A stretch of 41,638 nucleotides of DNA from Lachnoclostridium sp. Marseille-P6806 (lineage in GTDB: Bacteria; Bacillota; Clostridia; Lachnospirales; Lachnospiraceae), in contig NZ_LR130587.1 in the NCBI RefSeq assembly GCF_900625025.1, positions 1 to 41,638 on the forward strand, written 5' to 3'. The notes beneath the pieces were generated by a model. The model was not told the DNA's origin, made no database searches, and saw only the letters and a program-made list of their open reading frames with translations. Shown piece after piece: positions 7,980-15,648 of this stretch (position 1 is its first letter; every line of letters starts with the position of its first letter). The position numbers were made by a program, and so were the translations under genes.

Positions 7980-9107
7980 TTATGCCTCCTTCAGAGCCTC
8001 TTCGAGGGAGCCTTTTATGAGAATAGGGCAAATATCTTTTATTTGATCTCTAAGCCTATCGTTTATTTTCTTTCTTGAAACATATACCGTGTAAATATCA
8101 GAAATCGCATGCTGCACATTAATATCTGGGATCGGAATCTCGATATTACACATTTCATCCCAATCAAATGTCTCACGTGCACTTCCCCATGAACAGAACC
8201 TTGCATATCTATCAAATTCAGATCTGGTCAGGAACAGCATAAGATATTGAGGCATCAATTCTTCTTTTGTTCCGAATACGGTTGAAATAGATGAAACTAA
8301 ATATGTTTCGTGCGAATCATTAAATCCAAGGGATATTTTATCTCCCCTTCGTGAAGTGTCCGAAACATAAGCAATTTGTTCGGGTAATACTGTTTTATAG
8401 TTAGACAAGCTTACTCCGTCCATGTTTGCTTTGGTTGAGATCATTTCTTTGCTTGTAGCTAATCCGCGTACAGCTTTCACGGTTAAATTACATTCGTTTC
8501 GTCTATCACTTTCCACGAGATATGGACCGATTCTTTTTTTGTTTGATATTCTGCTTAAGTTTTCAATATATGCGTCACAAGTCAGCTTCAGATCATCCAA
8601 TCCACGCTCATAGCTCTGTTGATTGGTGAGCATAGCCTTGTAGACATTCACATATCTCTGCTGGATGGAAAGCGAAGGAAGTTCGATATCAATATCACAC
8701 ATGTCCTCCCAGTTAAACGTCTCTCTTGCAGATCCCCAGGAATTGAATCGAGAATACCTATCAAATTCTGGACGATTAAAGTACATGAAGAGATAGCTTG
8801 AGTTCAGCAAATCAGGTTGAGACACTTTAAAAACCGTATAAATGGACGAAATCAGAATCTCTTTTCCCGAGTTATATGCAAGAGCGATTTTATCTCCACG
8901 CCTTGACGTGTCAGCAACATATGCAAACTCATTCTTGCAGACAACTTTGTATGAGATTAAACTGACGCCATCCATATTGGCTTTTGTTTCGATAAATTCC
9001 TTGCCTGTTGAAATCCCGCGAACATCATCAACAGTGTACTTGCCGTCACTGTTTCGTGCATCACTTTGTTGAATCAGGTCGCCCAATTTATACTTAGTCA
9101 ATGCCAT
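7980..9107 (-). CDS. hsdS: Type I RM specificity subunit with two near-duplicate TRDs
   Basis: HsdS reads the bipartite DNA target and holds the R and M subunits. The protein (375 residues from the ATG at 9107) has two target recognition domains, about 1-165 and 195-350, joined by helical spacers. The two are clearly homologous: each holds KANMDGVSL, DTSRRGDKI and SWGSARETF in the same order and spacing. The target halves are therefore predicted to be similar or identical in inverted orientation. The start is the ATG at 9107, overlapping the end of hsdM by 14 bases with a GGGGG ribosome site; the longer frame to 9113 begins with TTG. The duplicated TRDs also make the gene prone to internal recombination. 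Confidence 0.92.
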   Translation of the reverse strand: MALTKYKLGDLIQQSDARNSDGKYTVDDVRGISTGKEFIETKANMDGVSLISYKVVCKNEFAYVADTSRRGDKIALAYNSGKEILISSIYTVFKVSQPDLLNSSYLFMYFNRPEFDRYSRFNSWGSARETFNWEDMCDIDIELPSLSIQQRYVNVYKAMLTNQQSYERGLDDLKLTCDAYIENLSRISNKKRIGPYLVESDRRNECNLTVKAVRGLATSKEMISTKANMDGVSLSNYKTVLPEQIAYVSDTSRRGDKISLGFNDSHETYLVSSISTVFGTKEELMPQYLMLFLTRSEFDRYARFCSWGSARETFDWDEMCNIEIPIPDINVQHAISDIYTVYVSRKKINDRLRDQIKDICPILIKGSLEEALKEA

Positions 9108-10707
9108 ATCCAATCCCCCTGAATGCTTCTTCCAGCATCTTCTGGGACTGCTTTTCGGCAGCCATTATCTCCTGCATTTCTTTCTGAATTCGTGCCATTT
9201 CCACCGGATAGTCAATTTCTAGGTCATGGTCAATGAATTCGATATATTTACTTGGAGTCAACGCCCAGTTCTTCTTTTCGATTTCATCCATGCTGACGCT
9301 ACGATACAGCTCTGGCACCTCATATCTGCTTCCGTCTGTTCCTTCTGCCTGCCAGAAATGGTAAATATCCGCAGCACTTTTAATTTGTTCCGTAGTCAGA
9401 TGGACTTTCTTTTTATTCTCGTTTTTCACTGGATTTTCTGTCCATGTACGGAGATCCATAAAGAGAAATTCATACTCACGGTTGCGAAGCTGCCGACCAT
9501 GATACAGGCCACCCCTCTTATTTTGATTCAAAATCCACAGAGTGACGCTGATGTCAGTAGTAATGAACAGCTCTCGCGGAAGAACGACTATCGCTTCTAC
9601 CTTATCGTTCTGAATCAGTTTTCGCCGGATTTCAATTGTATCACTGTCATTCAAAGCCCCATTTGCCAGCAGGAATCCAGCCACACCGTCGCGGGGCTTC
9701 AGGTGAGACAGGATATGCAGAATCCATGCGTAGTTAGCGTTGCTGTCTGGCGGGGTCACATAGTCAGCCCAACGAGGGTCATTCTTCAGGTTGTCATCAT
9801 ACCAGCCCTTAAGATTGAATGGTGGGTTTGCCATGCAGTAGCTAAAGTACAGACCTTTATGAAGATCGTGCGTGAAGGAAGAGTCGTTTGTTTCCCCAAG
9901 GTTATGGCTGATACCGCGCAATGCCAGATTCATCTTGGCAAGCCGATAAGTGGCAGCATCTTTTTCCTGGCCATACACATTGATACCATTCAAGTCACCC
10001 TGACGTAATTTCACCAGTTCTGCACTCTGAATAAACATTCCTCCAGATCCACAGCAAGGGTCATAGAGAGTGCCATCATAAGGCTCTATCATAGTTGCAA
10101 TCAGCTGCACCACATCATGCGGCGTGTAGAACTCGCCCTCTTCTTTTGTGGCATTGACTGCAAATTCCTTGAGAAAATATTCATATACACGACCAATCAG
10201 ATCAATTTCTTTATCCAAGGTTTTATGGCTGATTTTATTGACCTCATCAACCAATTTCTTAATATCATTTGCACCAAGGTTCCTAGTCGTAAAGGTTCCT
10301 TCTACGAAGCACCCTTTCAGATCTTTTGAGCTTGTTGCGATGCCATGCAACGCAGTATCCAAAGCAACATTCAGCTTAGGTGCAGGTGTGTTGATGATAG
10401 TAGACCATCGAGCCTCCGGCGGAAGATTATAGGTACCATCAGTAAAAGTTGCATCATCAAAGAATGCCGCCCTGATATTCTCATCATCCGGATCAAGACC
10501 CTGATCAATTAGTGTCTGCCGGAGCTTTTCCACACCGTCTTCGTATTTTTCCCCAATGAAGCGAAGAAATACTAACGTAAGCATCATGTCCCGCTTTTCA
10601 AAGAAGGAACCTGAATTACGTGCAGCTCTAAGGATGTCACGGCAATTAAAGAGTATGCTATCAAGATTTATGGCCTTCTCACTGGTCTTGCTTGCTTTCT
10701 TAGCCAT
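9094..10707 (-). CDS. hsdM: Type I RM N6-adenine methyltransferase subunit
   Basis: HsdM transfers a methyl group from S-adenosylmethionine to adenine N6 in the target chosen by HsdS. The N-terminal helical domain (RDILRAARNSG, LTLVFLRFIGEKY) is the standard HsdM_N. The methylase core shows motif I DPCCGSGGMF near 216-225 and motif IV NPPFN at 294-298. The C-terminal part is the helical region that contacts HsdS. The best start is the ATG at 10707, with AAGGAG eleven bases upstream; the GTG at 10719 would use the ribosome site itself. The upstream RHH gene ends at 10716, so the two are translationally close. The 537-residue length is normal and the gene appears intact. Confidence 0.95.
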   Translation of the reverse strand: MAKKASKTSEKAINLDSILFNCRDILRAARNSGSFFEKRDMMLTLVFLRFIGEKYEDGVEKLRQTLIDQGLDPDDENIRAAFFDDATFTDGTYNLPPEARWSTIINTPAPKLNVALDTALHGIATSSKDLKGCFVEGTFTTRNLGANDIKKLVDEVNKISHKTLDKEIDLIGRVYEYFLKEFAVNATKEEGEFYTPHDVVQLIATMIEPYDGTLYDPCCGSGGMFIQSAELVKLRQGDLNGINVYGQEKDAATYRLAKMNLALRGISHNLGETNDSSFTHDLHKGLYFSYCMANPPFNLKGWYDDNLKNDPRWADYVTPPDSNANYAWILHILSHLKPRDGVAGFLLANGALNDSDTIEIRRKLIQNDKVEAIVVLPRELFITTDISVTLWILNQNKRGGLYHGRQLRNREYEFLFMDLRTWTENPVKNENKKKVHLTTEQIKSAADIYHFWQAEGTDGSRYEVPELYRSVSMDEIEKKNWALTPSKYIEFIDHDLEIDYPVEMARIQKEMQEIMAAEKQSQKMLEEAFRGIGYGID

Positions 10708-10715
10708 GGTTATTT

Positions 10716-10916
10716 TCACTCCTTCGCATTGTGTTGGAAGATAGATCTTTCAGATTCTGGTCTTTTAAAATACTCATCAAAAAAATGCGTAAAGATTTTC
10801 TCTGCAGCAACTGTCTTAGACATACCGGTTTCTTCGCAGAATTCATCAAGACGGTCATATACTGGAGTAGCCAGCTTTATATTCAGAAGTTTCGCATCCT
10901 TTTTAGCTCTAGGCAT
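10716..10916 (-). CDS. Ribbon-helix-helix regulator heading the type I RM operon
   Basis: A 66-residue basic protein. After PRAKKDAKLLNIKLATPVYDRL it continues with DEFCEETGMSKTVAAEKIF, the strand-helix-helix pattern of CopG/MetJ-type DNA-binding dimers. The start at 10916 is fixed by GGAGG seven bases upstream; the longer frame is rejected. It is the first gene of the hsdMSR operon and carries the hsdM ribosome site in its 3' end. By analogy with controller proteins of RM systems and antitoxin-like RHH proteins it probably tunes expression of the operon. The region upstream is AT-rich (TATGATATGAT near 10965) but no textbook -35 is visible. Confidence 0.7.
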   Translation of the reverse strand: MPRAKKDAKLLNIKLATPVYDRLDEFCEETGMSKTVAAEKIFTHFFDEYFKRPESERSIFQHNAKE

Positions 10917-11008
10917 ATCTTCAACCTCCATACGGATTAAGAGACACTGCTTCAAGTTAAATCATATCATATTTATGAGGTATCGTCTATACGTTTCCGC
11001 AAAATATC

Positions 11009-11314
11009 TCACGTTTTTGACTTCTGTTTATTACTTTTTGTCATGTTGTCTTTTGCACATTTGCTAGCAACTTTTCGCCTTTCCTCGCTATATGGCGCTG
11101 TCAGCCGGATTGAAAGCCGTCTCTTGTCGATCACATAGCTCTGGCTGCCGTACTTCCGGTCCTCGCTTTCCAAGCGGCAGACCGCCGGATATTTCTTCGC
11201 GAAGCCAGCCAGCCGCCTCTTCAGTGCGGGATTGTAGGTGAAGACATTGTAGGTGTCGTCACCCTCGCTGGTCAGGATAATCGTTTCCTTCTCATACTTC
11301 GTAAGTCTGGTCAT
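11009..11314 (-). CDS. Hypothetical mobile-element protein
   Basis: A 101-residue basic protein starting MTRLTKYEKETIILTSEGDD, with AAGGAGG ten bases before the ATG. The middle (YNPALKRRLAGFAKKYP) and end (KRRLSIRLTAPYSEERRKVA) are very basic. I have the impression that similar small proteins recur in clostridial conjugative elements, but I know no function for them. It may bind nucleic acid, judging by charge only. It is in the same direction as the hsd operon but is separated from it by about 90 bases. Confidence 0.6.
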   Translation of the reverse strand: MTRLTKYEKETIILTSEGDDTYNVFTYNPALKRRLAGFAKKYPAVCRLESEDRKYGSQSYVIDKRRLSIRLTAPYSEERRKVASKCAKDNMTKSNKQKSKT

Positions 11315-11347
11315 AGTGCTTCATCCTCCTTCAAAATCACAGGTCAA

Positions 11348-11378
11348 GAGCCGCCATTCTACAAGAGAACAGCGGCTC
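11348..11378 (-). terminator. Strong hairpin after the 11416-11991 gene
   Basis: GAGCCGC and GCGGCTC pair perfectly, and the inner bases continue the stem with wobble pairs to about 13 base pairs around a CTTGT loop. On the minus strand it lies between two genes, but it is followed only by a weak T-run, so it may be an attenuator or RNA-stability hairpin rather than a full terminator. Confidence 0.45.
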
Positions 11379-11415
11379 CCATATATTTTTCCCCGTCCAT
11401 GCCGGATTTCCGGTA

Positions 11416-11991
11416 TCAGCCCTTTCCAGTGAAATATCCCAAGTCATCAATGCGGATCTTCCAAAGTCCGTCAACCTTTCTGGCATCCGCCAGCAGCTCT
11501 GGGTATTTCTCTGATTTGAAGATCCCCATGTGCGCGACATCTGACGCCAGCTCATGAACGATCACTCTCAGATCAGGATCAACCGTCACCTGCTCCACAT
11601 AGGCAAGCCTGCGGACAGTGGCTCCGCAGTTTTCGTTGCCGAATATTGCAAGAAACTTCTTCCTGGCATAGGTTCTCCATGCCGAAGTTCCGGACACATT
11701 TCCGGTCCGGTTCACGGTCTCCCTCTCCATGTTCATGATCTTTTCCTGCATCTCCAGCCGGATCTTATACAGCAGATCCTCGAATTCCTCTTCGGTAATC
11801 CCGATGGTTTCGATCAGGTCGGCAAGGTGCAAAAGGATGGCTTTGGTCAGCTCTCCCTCGCACATACTGGCAGCGATCATGAGGTTGCAGCCTGTCGCAG
11901 CTTTGCCCTTTTCTCCGAAGGCAAAGAGCGCATTCTTCTGGGTCTCAGTGAGTGTCCTGGCAAAGATGTTCTTCATTGTTCTTTCGTTCAT
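11416..11991 (-). CDS. Hypothetical protein next to IS110
   Basis: A 191-residue soluble protein beginning MNERTMKNIFARTLTETQKN. It has a helical N-terminal half (LTKAILLHLADLIETIGITEEEFEDLL) and a C-terminal domain with VIVHELASDVAHMGIF and a final IDDLGYF. No known domain is recognised. GAGGAC lies ten bases upstream of the ATG. The IS110 element begins just upstream, so the promoter of this gene may have been replaced or cut off by the insertion. Confidence 0.55.
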   Translation of the reverse strand: MNERTMKNIFARTLTETQKNALFAFGEKGKAATGCNLMIAASMCEGELTKAILLHLADLIETIGITEEEFEDLLYKIRLEMQEKIMNMERETVNRTGNVSGTSAWRTYARKKFLAIFGNENCGATVRRLAYVEQVTVDPDLRVIVHELASDVAHMGIFKSEKYPELLADARKVDGLWKIRIDDLGYFTGKG

Positions 11992-11999
11992 AGTTCATT

Positions 12000-12389
12000 T
12001 GTCCTCGTATAGTAGTTTTATAAGGTTAATAGTTGCCTTGATTCCTCTCATAGAGGAGCTCCCTTGGAGGAGTCCCCCGCGCCTTGACAATCGATCAATC
12101 GGCTTGGTAAAGCCCATGATATAATTGCCCACAGTGTCAATCAGGTATAAGTTCTTTTTTCTCCTGTTGGCCAGCAATGGCACTTCACAGAAAGCCTGTT
12201 CCCCTGAACCGAAAGTTAACTTCAAACCAGCTGGCTGTTTGCCTGAGCTTTGGGACTGCCCTTTGGCAGTGGGGTTCGCATCAGTCCTTCTCAGGCTGAA
12301 TTCTGATACGCGAGGGTGTTGATGCTCCGGTATCGTGGGCCTTACCAAACCGATTGACCGCAAATACAGATCGAAGGGATGTGAATCCT
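12000..12389 (+). ncRNA. Candidate bridge RNA region of the IS110 element
   Basis: There is no credible gene in this 390-base stretch; a 122-residue minus-strand frame has no features. It contains several hairpins: CCTCT-CAT-AGAGG near 12043-12055, CTCCC-TT-GGAG near 12059-12070 and others around 12230-12290. In the IS621-type branch of IS110 the guide (bridge) RNA is transcribed from exactly this place, between the left end and the transposase. The assignment rests on position and structure only; the loops that pair with target and donor were not identified. Confidence 0.4.
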
Positions 12390-13619
12390 ATGAACCCGCT
12401 TTACGTCGGTATTGATGTAAGCGGCAGAAACAACGTGGTCTTCCTTATGAAACCCGATGGCTCCAAGATCAAAAACTTCTCTGTCCCCAACTCGAAGGAT
12501 GGTTCCCAGAAGCTTGTGAAAGAGATCCTGGCTGCGCTCACTTCTTTTGCCCTCACAGACGTCATCATCGGCCTCGAAGCCACTTCCGTTTATGGTGACA
12601 ATCTCGTCTGCTTCCTGAGGGAAAACGGCTCTCTTGTGCCGTTCAACCGGAAGATCCATGTCCTGAATCCCAAGCAGGTCAACAAGTTCAAAGAATCTTA
12701 CAATGATCTGCCTAAGAACGATGACGTGGACTCTTTCGTTATCGCAGACTGCCTGCGCTTCGGAAGGATCAACAAAGAGGTCTATCTGGATGATTACCGC
12801 TATAAGGCCCTCCAGAACCTCACCAGAGCACGCTTCCTTGCGGTGCAGAACCTTACCAGGGAAAAGCAACGCTTTATGAATGTGCTCTTTAAGAAGTATT
12901 CTTCCTTAGCTCAGGAGAAGGTGTTTTCCGACACCTTCGGTACGACAGCCCTGGCTGTCTACGAGAAGTTCGATTCTGCAGACATCCTGGCTTACATGGA
13001 CTTACATGAGCTGACCGCTTTTCTTCGGGAAAAGGGGAAGAACCATTTCCCCAATCCCGAGGAGGTCGCCAAAGCCATCCAGAAAGCCGCCCGTTCGTCG
13101 TATCGTCTGCCTAAAACAGTGAACGATTCCGTGAACCAGGTGCTTTCTATATCCATAACCTCCATGAAAGCTCTGGAGGCACAGATCAAGGAGTTCGATA
13201 AGGCCATCGCTGCTCAGATGGAACTGATTCCGAATACTCTGACTTCAATCAAAGGGATCGGCCCCGTCTATTCTGCTGGCATTATCACGGAGATCGGTGA
13301 TATTAACCGATTCCCGAATCAGGCGAAGCTGGCCAAGTATGCCGGCCTTGCCTGGGGGCAGCACCAGTCCGGTGAGTTTGAGGCACAGAATACGCGCCTG
13401 ATCCGGACCGGCAACCGATTTCTAAAGTATTACCTGGGCGAAGCAGCCATGTCTCTTGTGAGATGCGACGCAGAGTACAGCCGCTTCTACCACCTCAAAT
13501 ACAAAGAGGTGAATAAGTACCAGCACAAACGTGCACTTGCCTTAACTGCCCGTAAGCTTGTGCGGTTAGTCTATCGGCTTTTGAAAGACAACCGCCTGTA
13601 TATCGCTCCGAAGGGCTGA
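12390..13619 (+). CDS. IS110-family transposase
   Basis: A full-length (409-residue) RNA-guided recombinase. The N-terminal DEDD/RuvC-like domain begins YVGIDVSGRNN with the first catalytic Asp, continues with GLEATSVYG (Glu) and ends with NDDVDSFVIADCLR (Asp pair). A helical linker leads to Transposase_20: SIKGIGPVYSAGIITEIGDI, then AGLAWGQHQSGEF with the conserved QSG serine, and RTGNRFLKYYLGEAA. The start is the ATG at 12390 with GAAGGGA upstream, which puts the domain at residue 4 as usual; the 12-residue upstream extension from a TTG at 12354 is rejected. The enzyme appears intact, so the element may be active. Confidence 0.95.
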   Translation: MNPLYVGIDVSGRNNVVFLMKPDGSKIKNFSVPNSKDGSQKLVKEILAALTSFALTDVIIGLEATSVYGDNLVCFLRENGSLVPFNRKIHVLNPKQVNKFKESYNDLPKNDDVDSFVIADCLRFGRINKEVYLDDYRYKALQNLTRARFLAVQNLTREKQRFMNVLFKKYSSLAQEKVFSDTFGTTALAVYEKFDSADILAYMDLHELTAFLREKGKNHFPNPEEVAKAIQKAARSSYRLPKTVNDSVNQVLSISITSMKALEAQIKEFDKAIAAQMELIPNTLTSIKGIGPVYSAGIITEIGDINRFPNQAKLAKYAGLAWGQHQSGEFEAQNTRLIRTGNRFLKYYLGEAAMSLVRCDAEYSRFYHLKYKEVNKYQHKRALALTARKLVRLVYRLLKDNRLYIAPKG

Positions 13620-13887
13620 CCTTTGGCATACCTTCGGTTGGTTCTATGCCCAGCTCTGTTTTTTAAGAGCAGGTCGACTGGGCTTAGGTGAGTGTTTTGC
13701 GCCTTGCCCGAAACGGGTAAAAAAACGCGAACTATTTCTCATCTAGAGCTTGACATATCACCGCTGAGCTTGCTCTCTACTACGGACAAAAATCAAAAAT
13801 GCCAAACGCCGGGGCGGAAAAATTTCCCTCTCACTTACTACTACAATCTGAACAGGGCAAAATAGCCGGAAAAGGAGACTGGACAAC
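13620..13887. other. Intergenic region: IS110 3' end and element sequence
   Basis: I see no gene here. The left part belongs to the IS110 3' end with GCCCAG...CTGGGC and CCCG-AAA-CGGG hairpins. The right part is element sequence before the terminator at 13888. An 88-residue plus-strand frame beginning at 13799 runs across the terminator and into the opposite-strand gene and is not credible. Confidence 0.5.
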
Positions 13888-13922
13888 AAAAAAAGCAGCA
13901 AATCTTTTTCAGACTTACTGCT
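13888..13922 (-). terminator. Intrinsic terminator of the sigma/HTH operon
   Basis: On the minus strand AGCAGTAAGTCT and AGATTTGCTGCT form a 12-bp stem around a GAAAA loop, followed by a run of T residues. It lies 44 bases after the stop of the HTH gene and is a textbook rho-independent terminator. Confidence 0.85.
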
Positions 13923-13965
13923 TTCACTGGCCGCGCCGGTGGCGGCTGGTATTCAGTTTTAGTGC

Positions 13966-14163
13966 TTATCGGTCAAAGCGAAACTTGAACAGTGCGGCGA
14001 TTAACTTCTGTTCCACATATTCCTCAACCTCGGCGTTGACTTGTCCGTGTACTTTGGAACAGTAGCGGATATATCCGGCATAGTGGGCAAGAACAGTGTC
14101 GATTGCGTCCGGGCCGCCCTCATGGGCTTTGACGACTGTTTCATAAGGGAGAAGTTTACTCAT
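13966..14163 (-). CDS. Tn916 Orf8-like helix-turn-helix protein
   Basis: A 65-residue protein with LLPYETVVKAHEGGPDAIDTVLAHYAGYI and ending in EQKLIAALFKFRFD. This matches the small HTH_16-type proteins (Orf8 of Tn916) always found after a sigma-like gene in conjugative transposons, where they are thought to control transfer genes. Its start lies eight bases inside the end of the sigma-like gene, showing translational coupling. A strong terminator follows. A second, more distant pair of the same kind lies at 19462-20128, which argues for two separate elements in the window. Confidence 0.75.
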   Translation of the reverse strand: MSKLLPYETVVKAHEGGPDAIDTVLAHYAGYIRYCSKVHGQVNAEVEEYVEQKLIAALFKFRFDR

Positions 14164-14488
14164 AGCGTTTTTCCTTCATAAGCCGCCGGAGCCGCTTCAA
14201 GGCAAGCTGGATATGCCGCCCCGCTGTGCTGCGTGTCCGGCTAATATGTACGCCGATCACGCGCTGCGGCTGGCGCAGGAAATAATAACGGAAAATTTCT
14301 ACCTGTGTCTGCTCCGGCTCGGCAAACTGGATAAACTTCTCATTCATCAGATAGTCAAGGGAGACTTCCCGTTCCCACCTCCGGAGCAGCTTCAAAATTA
14401 TATCTATGGCTGCGTGACGAATGACAACCTTGCAAAAGGCGTTAAAGGTGTACTGGATATGCACCTTGTAGGCTTTATCTTCGGTCAT
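14156..14488 (-). CDS. Sigma-70-like (Tn916 Orf7-type) protein, internally shortened
   Basis: A 110-residue protein. The N-terminus (MTEDKAYKVHIQYTFNAFCK, RHAAID, REVSLDYL) is typical of the sigma-like regulators of conjugative transposons. The C-terminal part (IFRYYFLRQPQRVIGVHISR and RSTAGRHIQLALKRLRRLMKE) is a region-4-like helix-turn-helix. Family members usually have about 135-150 residues; the stretch between the two halves, including the acidic linker and first half of the region-4 domain, is missing. It may be non-functional. The ATG has GAGGGGG upstream and the gene is coupled to the HTH gene. Confidence 0.7.
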   Translation of the reverse strand: MTEDKAYKVHIQYTFNAFCKVVIRHAAIDIILKLLRRWEREVSLDYLMNEKFIQFAEPEQTQVEIFRYYFLRQPQRVIGVHISRTRSTAGRHIQLALKRLRRLMKEKRYE

Positions 14489-14657
14489 GGAAATTCCCCC
14501 TCTCTGATAATAGTGCAGGGCGGCAGCACTCCTTGCTGTCGCCCCCTTGATTGCCTGTTTGCAAAGGCGGGCGGGGCCGTCAACGGCGGCGCGTATGCCC
14601 CGTTCATCTTGACCGTTGACTGGCTCGGCTGGCTTTGCTATAAATTCCGCTTAAAAC
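14489..14657 (-). other. Leader between mutM and the sigma-like gene with inverted repeat
   Basis: No gene is seen. GTCAACGG near 14578 and CCGTTGAC near 14612 form an 8-bp inverted repeat across a GC-rich loop on the transcript leading into the sigma-like gene. It could act as a terminator or attenuator, but no T-run follows. Confidence 0.35.
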
Positions 14658-15482
14658 TTATTTTTGACAATTTGGACAGAATGTGCTGCTTCTTCCTCCG
14701 ATTACAGTTCGACAAAGAAACTTGCCACACACGGGACAAGGCTCTCCCTCATGGCCGTAGGCTTGTAAAAAATGTGTGTTGCGGTAATCCTGACCTTTTG
14801 TTTCCAGATATTCTTCTGGGGTGATTTCATTTTTCTGGATAAAGAACGACAGCCGTTCTGGGATAACCTCGGCAAGTCGTTTCCATTCTTCCCCGGTCAA
14901 ACTGTTTGCTGGCCGCGCTGGATATATTCTTGCCGTAAACAGGATTTCGTCTGAATAAATATTCCCAATTCCGGCAATCACGCTTTGCTCCATTAAACAT
15001 TCTTTGATAGCTTTTTTCCGTTTTCCTAATCTGACAGACAGATGTTCCGCAGTAAAGCCCGGGGCAAACGGCTCCTTGCTTAACTTTTTAATTCCGCTGT
15101 ATGCATCCGTTTCTCCTTTCCTAATCAGCCAGAAGCGTCCGAAACGTCGCGTGTCCGAAAAGCGCATTTCGTTGCCGTTGTTCAACCGGAAAATAATATG
15201 TGTATGCTTTTCTTCTGGGTAGGCAGCCGGTGTTACCAGCAGGCAGCCGGTCATTCGCAGATGAATAATAATCTTATCGCCGCTTTTAAGCCAGATAACA
15301 AGGAATTTTCCCCGACGTGTCATACTGTCAAAAACTTGTCCCGTGAGGCAGCGACAAAATTCATCGGCGGTAGGGTGGGCAACCACTTCCGGGCGGCTGA
15401 CTGTAATCTGCTCAATCGCAAGTCCCCGTATCTGTGGCTCAATCACTCGTCTTATAGCTTCTACTTCGGGCAATTCCGGCAT
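14658..15482 (-). CDS. mutM: Formamidopyrimidine-DNA glycosylase (MutM/Fpg)
   Basis: MutM removes oxidised purines such as 8-oxoguanine and nicks the strand. The start at 15482 is fixed by the invariant N-terminus MPELPEVEAIRR: the proline after Met is the catalytic nucleophile and the next Glu is essential. RRGK near residues 56-59 supplies the conserved Lys. MEQSVIAGIGNIYSDEILF is the helix-two-turn-helix. The C-terminus is an intact zinc finger, CPVCGKFLC...RSSTFCPNC, with the conserved Arg. The 274-residue length is normal. The reading frame extends 26 residues upstream without a start context, so that part is excluded. A DNA-repair gene between mobile-element regulators is unusual and suggests a cargo role, perhaps protection of incoming single-stranded DNA. 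Confidence 0.93.
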   Translation of the reverse strand: MPELPEVEAIRRVIEPQIRGLAIEQITVSRPEVVAHPTADEFCRCLTGQVFDSMTRRGKFLVIWLKSGDKIIIHLRMTGCLLVTPAAYPEEKHTHIIFRLNNGNEMRFSDTRRFGRFWLIRKGETDAYSGIKKLSKEPFAPGFTAEHLSVRLGKRKKAIKECLMEQSVIAGIGNIYSDEILFTARIYPARPANSLTGEEWKRLAEVIPERLSFFIQKNEITPEEYLETKGQDYRNTHFLQAYGHEGEPCPVCGKFLCRTVIGGRSSTFCPNCQK

Positions 15483-15648
15483 AGCTGTCACCGCCTTTCC
15501 TTGCTGATTTTTTAATCTGCTCGTGATAAAAATAATTGACAACAACAGGCGGTGCGTCAAAAGGTCGCGTCATGCTGTCGTCGTTTGCCACATAGTCAAG
15601 ACCAATTGCTACGGCATAAGCTTTTAACTCTGTCAGTCTTGCTTTCAT
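15439..15648 (-). CDS. Small hypothetical protein overlapping mutM
   Basis: A 69-residue protein starting MKARLTELKAYAVAIGLDYV with AAGGAG seven bases before the ATG, so it is probably translated. It contains VVVNYFYHEQIKKSARKGGD. I do not recognise the family. Its end overlaps the mutM start by 44 bases, and its start lies inside the tail of the upstream excisionase-like gene. The overlaps at both ends suggest genes brought together by recombination. Confidence 0.5.
   Translation of the reverse strand: MKARLTELKAYAVAIGLDYVANDDSMTRPFDAPPVVVNYFYHEQIKKSARKGGDSYAGIARSRSYKTSD

Larger units (their letters stand above)
12000..13750 (+). mobile_element. Complete IS110-family insertion sequence (ends approximate)
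   Basis: The element consists of a roughly 390-base 5' region, the transposase at 12390-13619 and about 130 bases downstream. IS110 elements lack long terminal inverted repeats and make almost no target duplication, so the exact ends cannot be read from one copy. The outer limits are set by the gene starting at 11991 on the left and by the unrelated transfer-element sequence and terminator at 13888 on the right. Downstream of the transposase, GCCCAG...CTGGGC and CCCG-AAA-CGGG can form hairpins. Confidence 0.6.

Noticed and set aside
10148-10432. Plus-strand frames inside hsdM, hsdS and hsdR
   Set aside because: They are antisense shadows of intact, motif-rich genes and lack ribosome sites.
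11995-12363. 122-residue minus-strand frame upstream of the IS110 transposase
   Set aside because: It covers the non-coding leader of the element on the opposite strand, has no start context and no recognisable domain.
1-13750. Composite transposon bounded by two IS110 copies carrying the RM operon
   Set aside because: The two transposases belong to clearly different subgroups and IS110 elements do not normally form composite transposons.
13799-14065. 88-residue plus-strand frame
   Set aside because: It spans a strong minus-strand terminator and overlaps the end of a well-supported opposite-strand HTH gene.
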